DNA from: Scrofimicrobium canadense
Lineage (GTDB): Bacteria > Actinomycetota > Actinomycetes > Actinomycetales > Actinomycetaceae
Assembly: GCF_009696615.1 (NCBI RefSeq)
Contig: NZ_VULO01000016.1
Span: 1 to 53,347 of the forward strand
DNA length: 53,347 bases
Reading direction: 5' to 3'
Positions within the stretch are counted from its first letter, which is position 1. The number at the start of each line of letters is the position of its first letter. The notes under the pieces were generated by a model, which saw only the letters and a program-made list of their open reading frames with translations, was not told where the DNA came from and did no database searches. Shown in pieces: positions 1-8,483 of this stretch. Made by a program: the position numbers and the translations under genes.

Positions 1-79
1 CTTTCAAACTCACCAAAGCCTGAAGAATCAACGTAGGATCAGAGACAGTGAAGGTGTTTCTATTATCTTTTTGGATCAC
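1..79 (-). CDS. ISL3-family transposase, N-terminal fragment (continues beyond window)
   Basis: Translation from the GTG at 79 gives an N-terminus almost identical to that of the truncated transposase at 41620 (shared KDNRNTFTVSDPTLILQAL, with two altered residues just after the start). The start codon is placed by homology with that copy. It lies in the loop of a 13-bp inverted repeat, as in the other copy. Nothing can be said about the completeness of this copy because the window ends within it. Confidence 0.7.
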   Translation of the reverse strand, partial: MIQKDNRNTFTVSDPTLILQALVSLK

Positions 80-127
80 ACCTAAAAGTATGAAACACCT
101 TCACACCCCACCAAAGTCCGAAGAGCC
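1..127 (-). mobile_element. End of an ISL3-family insertion sequence, cut by the window edge
   Basis: The reverse complement of this stretch aligns without gaps to 41572-41698 and differs at only about four positions. Both copies begin with the terminal sequence GGCTCTTCGGACTTTGGTGG, which resembles ISL3-family ends. Transcription of the transposase runs leftward out of the window, so only the upstream terminal repeat and the first codons are present. The copy at 41572 points the opposite way, so the two are inverted repeats bracketing the origin region. Confidence 0.8.
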
Positions 128-404
128 GGTATAGAGCGTTCTTCACTGGTGAGTGCTTGGTTTTTACCGATTTGTGCGAAAGAAAACGGTAAAAAGCAGA
201 CACTCACAAAAGCACCCACAGACTTGAACGCTTTCTCGCACCGGTTGTGTGGCCAACTCTCACAAAAACCTGGCATCCTATTCGCCCCTGGGGCTTCCCG
301 TACAACAGCCTGGGCGTTCTGGTAGCTGCCGGGGCGGCACACAGCCCCAGGAACAGTATCATGTCCCCGTACGTGGGAAGAGGAGAACCCAAGAGCCACA
401 TTTA
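127..404. other. Intergenic region between ISL3 end and siderophore esterase gene
   Basis: No convincing gene is seen here. Short open frames have no recognisable motif or ribosome binding site. The only structure is the inverted repeat at 149-207. The tandem-looking G/C runs near 280-350 show no RNA signature that I recognise. Confidence 0.5.
149..207. repeat. Imperfect inverted repeat (about 21-nt arms)
   Basis: The left arm at 149-169 (GTGAGTGCTTGGTTTTTACCG) and the right arm at 187-207 read as each other's reverse complement with about four mismatches, around a 17-nt loop. It sits between the ISL3 end and the 3' end of the minus-strand siderophore operon, so it could terminate that operon, although a clear U-tract is not visible. 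Confidence 0.45.
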
Positions 405-1652
405 TTATTCACCGGCATGTGAGCTCCTCAGGTGCCTTCCTCCCAGCAGCACCGCAAGTGCATCTCCGATACCACCACGCCAGCAGGCCATATCGTGTCC
501 CCCCACATATTCGCGATAGTGAACGGTGGCCCCAGAACTGCGCAACGCAGAAACCAACGGAGGATGGTACGGCAACAAAACTGGTTCGTACGCTCCTACC
601 TCAAGCCAAATATTCGCATCTGTGCGCGCCTGAGAAGCCCGATCAAGCATGTCACACTGCCATAGCGATGATGACTGCGCAACAGCGTTACCGACACAAT
701 CAGGATGGTCTAATGTGATCTTGAGTGCACTGAGCCCACCGAGGCTCTGACCAACAACAACGGTATTGTGGGCGGACGCCGCAATCGGAAGATGTTCCCT
801 CGCCCATGGTAAAAGCTCAGATACGACGTAGGAACTGATGTTCCCGTCGATCGCCAGGTCACGCAGTCTCTGCTCGGTTCCTTGCGAGTCGACAAGCAAG
901 AAATACGGTGGTCTGATGAATCCACTGAGCGCAAGATTGTCTGCAGTGTGAGTGAAGCTATCGGAAGTTCGCCACACGTCACCGTCAAGCATAACAACGC
1001 ACGACGCCGGATCCGTCTCACCAACCCCCGGAGGCGCGTAGATCCACACGGTACGTCCTGAGATCTCTATTGCTGGGGACATACTGCCACGCACATTATC
1101 GGGACTGGGGCTTTCGATCCATTTTTGCACCGGTGCCCGGTCAAGATGTGCAACGGAGGTTGCGCGCCCTCCAAAAGTCATCTCGCTGTCGGGATTCTTG
1201 GGGTCGAAGCGCGCCTCTTGACGCAATGCTCGTAGAGCAGTGAAACGATCCCCCCGGGACATTGCTTCGTATTGCTTAGCCCCTAGAGAAACAAAGGCAT
1301 ACGACCCACGCCATGCGCGGTCCAGTATGAATGTTGCTGCCCATAAGCCGCTTTCCGCAACTCGGCACATTTTCCCCTCTGACGGACTATTGGTTACCTT
1401 ATTGACGTTGACAAGAACGCATTCGGCACTCGGGTCTTCATAGAGGAATGTGACGAGTGCTTGGTCTGGCGACTCGTCCATATCTTCAACCAGGGGAGTG
1501 CTCTCTATTGTCTTCCAGAATCGATCGATTGCCCGCGGGTCGTGTTTTGCTCTCTTTTCTAATGCGTCGATCGTGGGGCTGTATGCTCGCGGCGCAGCCG
1601 GAAAAGACTCTGGCATGGGTGGTCGACGCGGAATAGTAAATGATGATGACAC
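405..1652 (-). CDS. Fes-like siderophore (enterochelin-type) esterase
   Basis: The product is predicted to hydrolyse an imported ferric siderophore in the cytoplasm and so release iron. The 415-residue protein has an N-terminal Fes-like beta domain (about 30-190) and a C-terminal alpha/beta-hydrolase domain. The nucleophile Ser303 is in GQSLGG and the catalytic His386 is in VGGHDMACW; the conserved RLRDL segment near 262 also fits the Fes family. The start is GTG, a few bases after the stop of the upstream monooxygenase gene; an ATG 12 codons further in is an alternative. It is the last gene of an iron-uptake operon, which supports the role. The exact substrate (catecholate or other ester siderophore) is not visible. 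Confidence 0.85.
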   Translation of the reverse strand: MSSSFTIPRRPPMPESFPAAPRAYSPTIDALEKRAKHDPRAIDRFWKTIESTPLVEDMDESPDQALVTFLYEDPSAECVLVNVNKVTNSPSEGKMCRVAESGLWAATFILDRAWRGSYAFVSLGAKQYEAMSRGDRFTALRALRQEARFDPKNPDSEMTFGGRATSVAHLDRAPVQKWIESPSPDNVRGSMSPAIEISGRTVWIYAPPGVGETDPASCVVMLDGDVWRTSDSFTHTADNLALSGFIRPPYFLLVDSQGTEQRLRDLAIDGNISSYVVSELLPWAREHLPIAASAHNTVVVGQSLGGLSALKITLDHPDCVGNAVAQSSSLWQCDMLDRASQARTDANIWLEVGAYEPVLLPYHPPLVSALRSSGATVHYREYVGGHDMACWRGGIGDALAVLLGGRHLRSSHAGE

Positions 1653-1656
1653 GTGG

Positions 1657-2760
1657 TTACTCGCCCATTCCGAGGTGACCGCGCAACGTGTGAGAATGAT
1701 ACTCGGAACGGAAAAGTCCCAGTTCAGCTAAGCGGGGGATCACCTCGTCCACCAAGAGTTGCAAGGAGTTCCACGAGCCGGCTGGCAGTGCTATGAAGCC
1801 GTCAGCGCCACCTGCCTCATAGCGGCGCACAATCGCTTCGACGGCGTCACTGGGGGTTCCCACCACACTCCAATGCTTCACATGGCCTGGGGCATAAGAG
1901 TCAAAGGATTGCGCGGCCAAATCCTCGGCCTTCTCACGGTTAGAAGCCAAGCACAAACTTAGTCCGGGCAACACCCTCACGGCCGTTGGTTCACGGCCCT
2001 CGCGCTCAGCCAATTCTGCGAGTTCCTCTTTGAGTGCCACTCCCGACTCTGTTGTAGCATTCATTGCGAATACAGCATCGGCATATCGCGCCGCACAATG
2101 CTTTGACTGCGCAGATCCTCCCGCATGTAAGAGTGGGAGTGGATGGTCGTCGTAGGCGGGAACAGTCAAGGGCCCAGCCACGTCAAAAACTCCGGGCGAA
2201 CTAATCGGTCTCACAAGCTCCGGTTTCGCGAATATCCCTTGATGCCGGTCAAGAACTATGGCGGAAGCCGGATAGCTGCCCCAGAGCCGTCGTACAGTTT
2301 CAACGTAATCTTGAGCATCTTGGTAGAGCTCAACGGAAGTCCGCTGCTCGACTCCCACAAAATTATCTTTCCCGCCCAGCGAGGTGACTACATTCCATCC
2401 TGCGCGACCACGACTGATGTGATTGAGGGATTGGGTCTCTCGAGCAACGAAATAAGGTTGTGTAAAGGAAGAAGAGAAGGTGGGAACTAAGCCGATCGAG
2501 TGAGTTTCTCTGGCGATGACACTCATCATCACTACCGGGTCAAGTCCTGTAAAGCCGGGCCATGTTACCAGCGGTTCTTTCTTGAGAAGTAGCGCATCGG
2601 GTTTGAAAACAAAATCCATATGCGCTTGTTCAGCAAGTTGAGCAGCGCGGATGAAGAGTTCGCCCGATAGAAGGTCTTCGATACCGGAAGAGGGGTCGCG
2701 CCACGCACCACCGCGCAACCACGTGGGTGAAAGTGAGAGTCCAATAGTGAGGCCAGTCAT
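1657..2760 (-). CDS. LLM-class flavin-dependent monooxygenase (NtaA/SnaA/DszA type)
   Basis: This 367-residue protein has the luciferase-like fold signature of the NtaA/SnaA/DszA group, including the segment SRGRAGWNVVTS near residue 135 and an N-terminal LSPTWLRGGAWR typical of these enzymes. Members use reduced FMN, supplied by a separate reductase, to oxidise substrates such as nitrilotriacetate, EDTA complexes or alkanesulfonates. Its ATG directly follows the TAA of the ABC ATPase gene, and the esterase follows four bases downstream, so all are co-transcribed. I infer that it acts on the imported chelator or ligand; this is not shown by sequence alone. Confidence 0.8.
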   Translation of the reverse strand: MTGLTIGLSLSPTWLRGGAWRDPSSGIEDLLSGELFIRAAQLAEQAHMDFVFKPDALLLKKEPLVTWPGFTGLDPVVMMSVIARETHSIGLVPTFSSSFTQPYFVARETQSLNHISRGRAGWNVVTSLGGKDNFVGVEQRTSVELYQDAQDYVETVRRLWGSYPASAIVLDRHQGIFAKPELVRPISSPGVFDVAGPLTVPAYDDHPLPLLHAGGSAQSKHCAARYADAVFAMNATTESGVALKEELAELAEREGREPTAVRVLPGLSLCLASNREKAEDLAAQSFDSYAPGHVKHWSVVGTPSDAVEAIVRRYEAGGADGFIALPAGSWNSLQLLVDEVIPRLAELGLFRSEYHSHTLRGHLGMGE

Positions 2761-3618
2761 TTACGCATCACTTCTCAACGCACCAATGGGAATGACCAAG
2801 GGGGTGCCGAATACTGGATCAGGGATTATCCGCGCGTCTAGATCGAATACTCGATGAAGTAGCGATTCGGTCATAATGTCCGAGGGGACGCCCTGTTCGA
2901 CGATATCGCCGTCTTTCATGACAATAAGGTGATCGGCAAAGCGACACGCTTGGTTCAGATCATGAAGGACCAACGCCATAGTCCTCCCCTCTTCCCGATT
3001 GAGACGTCGCACCAGTTCCAGCACCTCAAGCTGATGAGAAATGTCAAGAAATGTTGTGGGCTCATCCAAAAGCATCAGCGGAGAATCTTGGGCCAATAGC
3101 AGTGCAATCCACACTCGTTGGCGTTGACCCCCGGAAAGCTCCTCAACAGGCCTTGTAGAAAGGCCAGCAATGCCCGTAGCTTGGAGCGCGCGGGCAACAG
3201 CGACCTGGTCATCCTCCGACCACTGCTGCAGCATTTTTTGATGGGGAAAGCGGCCACGCCCAACCAGCTCAGCAACAGTGATTCCAAAAGGAGCAACTGA
3301 CGATTGCGGCAACAGGCCAAGTTTCCGCGCCAACTCCTTGGGGGCCATGCTACGAATATCCGTTCCGCTGAGGTAGACAGTGCCCTGCGAAGGTTGCAAT
3401 AGGCGTGAAAGAGCCCGCAACAGTGTAGATTTACCACAAGCGTTCGGCCCGATAATGACACTGACTTTCCCTGAAGGAATCTCGACGTTGAGTGATGAAG
3501 AGATGACGCGGGCATCATATGCCAAAGTGAGATCCACGCCGGTGAGAGCAGATGGCCGTTCCTGACTCATGCTGCTTTCGCGGGATGCTGTTGACGCGTG
3601 AGCTTCGCGGTTATTCAC
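2761..3618 (-). CDS. Iron-siderophore ABC transporter ATP-binding protein (FepC/FecE type)
   Basis: This cytoplasmic ATPase powers ferric-siderophore import. The 285-residue protein shows Walker A GPNACGKST near 57-65, signature LSGGQRQR at 161-168, Walker B LMLLDEPTTFLD at 181-192 and a downstream LHDLNQA switch region, as in the FecE/FepC family. The GTG start at 3618 lies three bases after the stop of the upstream permease gene; an internal ATG 16 codons later would also give a full domain. It lies between two permease genes and the monooxygenase gene in one operon. Confidence 0.93.
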   Translation of the reverse strand: MNNREAHASTASRESSMSQERPSALTGVDLTLAYDARVISSSLNVEIPSGKVSVIIGPNACGKSTLLRALSRLLQPSQGTVYLSGTDIRSMAPKELARKLGLLPQSSVAPFGITVAELVGRGRFPHQKMLQQWSEDDQVAVARALQATGIAGLSTRPVEELSGGQRQRVWIALLLAQDSPLMLLDEPTTFLDISHQLEVLELVRRLNREEGRTMALVLHDLNQACRFADHLIVMKDGDIVEQGVPSDIMTESLLHRVFDLDARIIPDPVFGTPLVIPIGALRSDA

Positions 3619-3621
3619 GTT

Positions 3622-4734
3622 TTACACCTGCCTAGACCTGGTCAGAAGCCAGATCAAATAAATACCACCGATCACACCGGTGATACGACCTATTGGAACT
3701 GTCGCGTTCATCGGCAACAGTTGCGTGACAACATCAGCCATGACGAGCAACAGCGCTCCCATAGCCGCTGAGCTCACCACAGGCACAGCGCTTGAGTGAG
3801 TGATACGGCTAGCCAACTGCGGAGCAGCCAGGGCAACAAAGGCGATCGGACCCGCGGCTCCAGTTGCCAACCCCGCTAAGATCACTGCCAAGGCGATGAG
3901 AGCCAGCCTGGTGCGCTCAACCGAAATGCCCAACTGACTGGACATGTCATCGCCCATTTCCATCAAGGTTGCCCGCCGTCCCAGTGCGATCACCAGCGGA
4001 GCGATCACAACGGTTCCTATCATGATGGTCAACGCCTGAGACCACTTGCGGGCCTCTAGGGATCCGGACATCCAAATATTCGCGGTGATCGCGTTATCCA
4101 GGTCCCCCATCACCAACAAGAGATTATTGGCTGCGGAGAGTACCGCCCCCACGCCGATACCCACCAATATCAGTCTGAATCCACCGGTTACACCACCTTT
4201 AACCGACAATAGATACACGACTAAAGCTGTCAGAAATCCTCCGATAACGGCACTTGCTGCCACAGCAAGTGCGTCACCTTGGAAAATAATGATTTGGGTG
4301 ATAGCCCCCGTGGCAGCGCCGGTAGTAAAACCAATCACGTCAGGAGACCCCAAAGCATTGCGCGACACCGATTGAAAGATTGCCCCAGAAATTCCCAAAG
4401 CAGCCCCTGCAAAGAGTCCTGTCACAACCCGCGGTAGTCGTAGTGTTTGCACCACCGTTGCGTTCGTCTCTTCAGAAAAATGTCCGCGCAGTGGGTCGAT
4501 AAGGGCTGCAAACACTTCACCGGCCGGAATCCATAGACTCCCCACCATCATGGCAACGATGCCTAGGAGAACAGCACACGCAAGGAGTATCACGGTTGTC
4601 CATGCGGTGCGAGGCCGCACGATGATACTCACGTTTCTCACTTTGACCACTCGGCCCGGCGGTGCTGCAGCATTCCATACCTCGGCATTGATTCCTGCAG
4701 GGGCACCATCATCCACACGTATTTGGTGGGTCAT
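3622..4734 (-). CDS. Iron-siderophore ABC transporter permease (FecCD family, second subunit)
   Basis: This inner-membrane permease of the FecCD/BtuC family pairs with the product of the gene just upstream. The start is the ATG at 4734, which overlaps the TGA stop of the preceding permease as ATGA, implying translational coupling; a longer reading frame upstream encodes an unlike, non-hydrophobic sequence and is rejected. The 370-residue product has many hydrophobic segments and the family motifs LRLPRVVTGLFAGAALGISG and AAGPIAFVALAAPQLAR-like segment near the third quarter. It corresponds to the FepG position. Confidence 0.92.
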   Translation of the reverse strand: MTHQIRVDDGAPAGINAEVWNAAAPPGRVVKVRNVSIIVRPRTAWTTVILLACAVLLGIVAMMVGSLWIPAGEVFAALIDPLRGHFSEETNATVVQTLRLPRVVTGLFAGAALGISGAIFQSVSRNALGSPDVIGFTTGAATGAITQIIIFQGDALAVAASAVIGGFLTALVVYLLSVKGGVTGGFRLILVGIGVGAVLSAANNLLLVMGDLDNAITANIWMSGSLEARKWSQALTIMIGTVVIAPLVIALGRRATLMEMGDDMSSQLGISVERTRLALIALAVILAGLATGAAGPIAFVALAAPQLASRITHSSAVPVVSSAAMGALLLVMADVVTQLLPMNATVPIGRITGVIGGIYLIWLLTRSRQV

Positions 4735-5879
4735 AGTTGAATTAACCGTTTTCTTCTTACGAGAAAGACAAAGAAAGGGCCACCGATAAGAGCAACCATG
4801 ATTCCCACACTTACCTCGGCTGGTGGCGCTATCAGGCGGCCAAGGACGTCTGCCAACACCATGAGAACTGCTGAGATCATTGCAGAATAGGGCAAAACCC
4901 ATCGGTGATCAACGCCAGCAAGAAGGCGAGCAATGTGTGGGGCTGCCAGACCTAGAAAGGTGATCGGACCAGCGGCTGCAGTGGCGGCACCTGCCAACAC
5001 AATGATCGACACTCCTGCGATCGCCCAGGTTTTGGTGGGGTTTGCACCCAATGCTCGGGCGGTATCTTCCCCCAAAGCCGTTGAGTCTAGTGAGCGGGCA
5101 ACTGAAAAAGCTAAAAGCAACCCGACTAAACCTAGAGCCCCTGTGGCAGCTAATACTTCGAAGCCGCGACCAGCAAGAGAGCCAGCGATCCAATTGCGGT
5201 ATCTGTCATACACCTGCTCCACGCTATTGAGGAGGATGAGCTGGGTGAGTGCAAGCAACACTACAGATAGCGCCGCTCCCGAGAGCACTAATTTGACCGG
5301 GTTGGTTCCTTTTCTTACGCCACCAAGAATGTACACAAAAACCCCGGCGATAGCAGCACCCACCATTCCCAACCACATGTATCCCAGGACGTTACTTATC
5401 CCCAGAAATGCTATACCGGCGGCGATAGCGGCAGCGGCACCAGCATTAACTCCAAGCAATCCAGGTTCTGCCAGAGGATTGCGGCTTAGAGCCTGCATTA
5501 CTGCGCCCGCCACGCCTAAACATAGGCCCACAACAACGCCTAAGAGGACCCGCGGGAGTCTGAGTTGCAGTACCAACAAGTGCTCACTATTTGCTGGGTC
5601 AAAAGCAGTGAACGCCTCCCAGATTGTCTCCCACGATATTGATCGGGACCCAACTACAATGCCGGCAATGCATAAGAGCATTAAAGCTCCTGACATTAAA
5701 GCCAGCCCTAATATCTTGCGCCCGGTGCGCTGCTGGCGCGCTCTTTCGGCTACAGCTCCCACTTCCTCAGCCGGCCGTGTGAGTGGCTGCTTTGAATACC
5801 GTAGAGGAGGGACTATCGCAGTGCGTTCTCGTGGGGGAGCAACCTGTGAAGAAGTGGGCATCGATTCGCTAACTACCAT
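4731..5879 (-). CDS. Iron-siderophore ABC transporter permease (FecCD family, first subunit)
   Basis: This polytopic membrane protein of 382 residues belongs to the FecCD family. It has a basic N-terminal tail of about 55 residues before the first membrane segment (LALMSGALMLLCIAGIVVG). Family motifs LRLPRVLLGVVVGLCLGVAG and the AAGPITFLGLAAPHIAR segment are present. It should form a heterodimeric channel with the next gene's product. No strong ribosome binding site precedes ATG 5879; an ATG six codons later is possible. A stem-loop at 5925-5966 separates it from the binding-protein gene. Confidence 0.92.
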   Translation of the reverse strand: MVVSESMPTSSQVAPPRERTAIVPPLRYSKQPLTRPAEEVGAVAERARQQRTGRKILGLALMSGALMLLCIAGIVVGSRSISWETIWEAFTAFDPANSEHLLVLQLRLPRVLLGVVVGLCLGVAGAVMQALSRNPLAEPGLLGVNAGAAAAIAAGIAFLGISNVLGYMWLGMVGAAIAGVFVYILGGVRKGTNPVKLVLSGAALSVVLLALTQLILLNSVEQVYDRYRNWIAGSLAGRGFEVLAATGALGLVGLLLAFSVARSLDSTALGEDTARALGANPTKTWAIAGVSIIVLAGAATAAAGPITFLGLAAPHIARLLAGVDHRWVLPYSAMISAVLMVLADVLGRLIAPPAEVSVGIMVALIGGPFFVFLVRRKRLIQL

Positions 5880-5924
5880 ATGGCCAAAGTTCTACGTTGT
5901 CGTTGTATCTGAGTAGCTGGCGTG

Positions 5925-5966
5925 TAGTGCGGTCAGCATGCTTTTCGATACATGCCAACCGCACTA
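5925..5966. promoter_or_regulatory. Intergenic stem-loop between binding protein and permease genes
   Basis: TAGTGCGGT at 5925-5933 pairs exactly with ACCGCACTA at 5958-5966, and the inner bases GCATG and CATGC extend the stem around a short loop. The hairpin lies in the 129-nt gap between the binding-lipoprotein gene and the first permease gene. It may protect the 3' end of the upstream message or cause partial termination, which would favour excess binding protein. Confidence 0.6.
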
Positions 5967-6008
5967 TAGCCTCGCCTTATCGATTAATCTGTCGTGGCAA
6001 CAATGGCT

Positions 6009-7046
6009 TTATTTGCCGAAGTTTTCAAGGACAGATTCGACAATTTCCGTTGCACTGAACTGGTCAATGCGGAATGAGTTCGCTCCCAGTCCATAGACTT
6101 GCCCAGCCTTAACTGAGGGAAGGTTGGCAAGTAATGGGTCCTGAGCAAATGCCTGAGCCTTTTCATTGTCTGCAGAGAGAATAAAGGTGGTCTCGGCGGT
6201 AAGTTCGCTGAGATTTTCATATGTTGCCCACACGAAATCTTCACGTGCTTGAGGCTGTGTATGCCATTCGCGGTTTGGTTCTTCGATAGTGAACCCCAGT
6301 TCTTGAAGGATTCCTGCCTGAGCGGAACCTGGGAGTGCAATGGGGTTGTTTTCGCCCGCGCCATTGAAGGAAACGATATTCGCCTTGCCCTCAGGAACAG
6401 TAATCTTTTCCTTGGCATCAGCAACAAGCTGGTCAAACTCTTCAACAGTTTCCGCTGCTTGGTCTTCCAGACCAGTAGCCTCACCCAACTGTGCAGCAAG
6501 CGATTGCCACGTCTGGCCACCGTAATCAACAACAATGGTGGGAGCGATATCTTGGAGTTCTTTTACCTGATCAGCCAAAGAATCAGCACCCGCGGCAGAT
6601 ACCACAATAAGATCTGGCTTCTGACCAATCAGCGCTTCTAAATCCACGCTTCCTGCTGACCATAGGTTGGCAACATCGCGCTCTTGGGCAACGTCTGCCC
6701 ACTGGGCAAAGAATTCTCCATTAGCTGCCGAAGCACTGGCAAGGACCGGAGCGTCAATTGCCAACAGCGTTCCAGTCACGGTAACCGACGTTGAGGCGAT
6801 GCGTTCTGGCTGCGCGGGAATCTCGGTGGTACTTCCATCAGCATTATCAAACGTGCGAGGCCATTCGCCGTCAGTTCCGGTGGCTTCAGCAGCACTCGAT
6901 TGTTGGTTTGCATCACTTTGACTGGACTGTTCAGCATTGGACTGCGCGTCGTTTCCGCTTCCGCAAGCGGTCAACATTAACGCGGCACTCGCTGCCAGGC
7001 CAACTAGTGTGCCAATTCTTCCGTGCGACCTTAGCGTCGTACTCAT
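6009..7046 (-). CDS. Iron-siderophore ABC transporter substrate-binding lipoprotein
   Basis: The 345-residue protein starts with a lipoprotein signal peptide (Arg near residue 10, hydrophobic core, lipobox LTAC with Cys28) followed by a Gln/Ser/Asn-rich linker. The remainder matches the periplasmic-binding-protein fold of FepB/FhuD-type binding proteins (ERIASTSVTVTGTLLAID, LIGQKPDLIVVSAAG). It captures the ferric siderophore outside the membrane and hands it to the FecCD permease pair. The ATG at 7046 has a good ribosome binding site (AAGGGA). It is the first gene of the operon, downstream of an IdeR-like box. Confidence 0.92.
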   Translation of the reverse strand: MSTTLRSHGRIGTLVGLAASAALMLTACGSGNDAQSNAEQSSQSDANQQSSAAEATGTDGEWPRTFDNADGSTTEIPAQPERIASTSVTVTGTLLAIDAPVLASASAANGEFFAQWADVAQERDVANLWSAGSVDLEALIGQKPDLIVVSAAGADSLADQVKELQDIAPTIVVDYGGQTWQSLAAQLGEATGLEDQAAETVEEFDQLVADAKEKITVPEGKANIVSFNGAGENNPIALPGSAQAGILQELGFTIEEPNREWHTQPQAREDFVWATYENLSELTAETTFILSADNEKAQAFAQDPLLANLPSVKAGQVYGLGANSFRIDQFSATEIVESVLENFGK

Positions 7047-7153
7047 TGAGTTCCCTTCTGTGTAGATTGCGCCTCATGAAAAGGGTGTGGTCTGAATTGC
7101 CGTCCCCCACATTTCACATGGCACGGTTATGGCCTCCCGCTACTGGCGGCCAA

Positions 7154-7172
7154 TAAGGTAAGGCTACCCTCA
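7154..7172. promoter_or_regulatory. IdeR/DtxR-type iron box upstream of the siderophore operon
   Basis: The 19-bp sequence TAAGGTAAGGCTACCCTCA matches the DtxR/IdeR consensus TTAGGTTAGGCTAACCTAA at 15 of 19 positions, including the central AGGCTA. It lies about 110 bp upstream of the binding-lipoprotein start. Established knowledge: Fe(II)-loaded IdeR/DtxR represses uptake genes at such sites. Iron repression of this operon is therefore inferred. Confidence 0.75.
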
Positions 7173-7437
7173 TTTATTTCTGGATACCAGTAGTAGCCTG
7201 CATCAGATTGAACTGCAGCATGAATTTTTATATGCACGAGTCCGACACCAGTTGCGGTAGCTTGCCTATCTGGCATAAAACTGGCGTCGCATGTGACTAA
7301 GTACATACCTTCGACATATTGCCCTCATACGTCAGATATTCGTGAAGTACCGTCACTGCTAGCGCCTACTAGAGAGCGATGATAATTCGGAGTAAACTCC
7401 GGTTGATATCAGCTGACACACCTTGAGCGGAGCAACA
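7173..7437. other. Divergent intergenic region
   Basis: This stretch separates the siderophore operon promoter from the plus-strand epimerase gene. Apart from the iron box on its left edge and a GGAG ribosome binding site on its right edge, I see no gene or strong structure here. Confidence 0.5.
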
Positions 7438-8400
7438 ATGGAGTACAGCATACAAGCAGGTGGGACCACCGCATTCGTTCAGGCACACGGCGCAATGGTG
7501 ACAGCTGAATTTACTGTCAATGGACACACTGTTCGGCCCCTATATCAGGCACCGTGGTCTGACTATGCGCATGACCCTCTACTAGCTCATTTACGCGGAG
7601 ACTTTCCTTGCGTGCCATTTGGCATTGCACCTTCCTCAACAGTGAGCTTCCCACCACCATGGAACCTTCTTGACCCCGGCACTACGGCTTACGCTCACGG
7701 CTATTCATCCGTCGGATTATGGGATGAGATTGAAGAGGGGACGTTTCACCTACAGTATCCGGAAGAGGACACGGTAGAAAGTATTACTCGCACGGTTGCG
7801 CCAACAGGTGGGCGCATCGACATTAAAGACCGCATTCATATGCGTCGCGAAGCCAACCTCCCGCTCGGATTGCACCCTATAGTGCGTTTACCAGAGAAGC
7901 CAGGGGCAGCTCGACTAAATCTTCCGCCGATGCGGTCAGCGCGAACGTATCCGGTACAACCAGAAGAAACCTCGGTACTAGTCCCCGACACACGTCTCAT
8001 CGCATTGGATCAAGCTCCAATGTTGGATGGGGGAAGCCTGGACCTCACGCGACTGCCCCTTCGTCAACACACAGAAGAGTTGGTTGGACTTTTTGATGTC
8101 ACTAAGCCGGTCGTATCTTTAGACAATCTGGATGAGGGGTACAGGGTCACCATCGAGTGGGACAACACCTACCTGAAACACTGCATGTTGTGGATCTCTA
8201 ACTACGGTCGCGGATACGAGCCGTGGAACGGAAGAAACCTGTGTCTGGGAATCGAACCGATCACTTCTGCTTTTGATCTAGGACAAGCCATCTCTGCAAC
8301 ATCAAATCCTCTCAGCGCTGAAGGCCTACAGACATCGGTTCCACTGGCGGGTGGCATGTCATACACGCTGAAGCATTCGATCAGTGTGGAAGAGCTCTAG
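7438..8400 (+). CDS. Aldose 1-epimerase-like (galactose mutarotase-fold) protein
   Basis: The 320-residue protein resembles the aldose-1-epimerase superfamily, whose members interconvert sugar anomers in the cytoplasm. Supporting segments are GLHPIVRLP near residue 147 (a candidate catalytic His) and LGIEPITSAFDLG near 279 (a candidate catalytic Glu). The ATG at 7438 is chosen because GGAG lies seven bases upstream; an in-frame TTG five codons earlier has no such site. No sugar-metabolism genes surround it, so the substrate is unknown and some family members bind without epimerising. Confidence 0.72.
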   Translation: MEYSIQAGGTTAFVQAHGAMVTAEFTVNGHTVRPLYQAPWSDYAHDPLLAHLRGDFPCVPFGIAPSSTVSFPPPWNLLDPGTTAYAHGYSSVGLWDEIEEGTFHLQYPEEDTVESITRTVAPTGGRIDIKDRIHMRREANLPLGLHPIVRLPEKPGAARLNLPPMRSARTYPVQPEETSVLVPDTRLIALDQAPMLDGGSLDLTRLPLRQHTEELVGLFDVTKPVVSLDNLDEGYRVTIEWDNTYLKHCMLWISNYGRGYEPWNGRNLCLGIEPITSAFDLGQAISATSNPLSAEGLQTSVPLAGGMSYTLKHSISVEEL

Positions 8401-8401
8401 A

Positions 8402-8416
8402 AGCACCTCAGGTGCT
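8402..8416 (+). terminator. Possible short terminator hairpin
   Basis: AGCACCT and AGGTGCT flank a single C, two bases after the epimerase stop codon, with a TTTTT run at 8420-8424. The real loop would be larger than one base, so the stem is short. The position fits a Rho-independent terminator but the evidence is modest. Confidence 0.4.
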
Positions 8417-8483
8417 GGATTTTTGCGACCTCGTAGCTTCCATTACAGACACATAACACGCACCTGATGAGGTGGGAGGGATG

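Noticed and set aside
204-519. Short open frames on both strands between the ISL3 end and the esterase gene
   Set aside because: No ribosome binding site, no motif, and mutually overlapping frames.
4735-4902. N-terminal extension of the second permease to 4902
   Set aside because: The extension encodes a non-hydrophobic sequence overlapping the upstream permease. The ATG at 4734 with its ATGA overlap is the credible start.
4933-5916. A 327-codon frame opposite the first siderophore permease
   Set aside because: It mirrors the permease gene, has Pro/Ala/Thr-rich composition and no motif.
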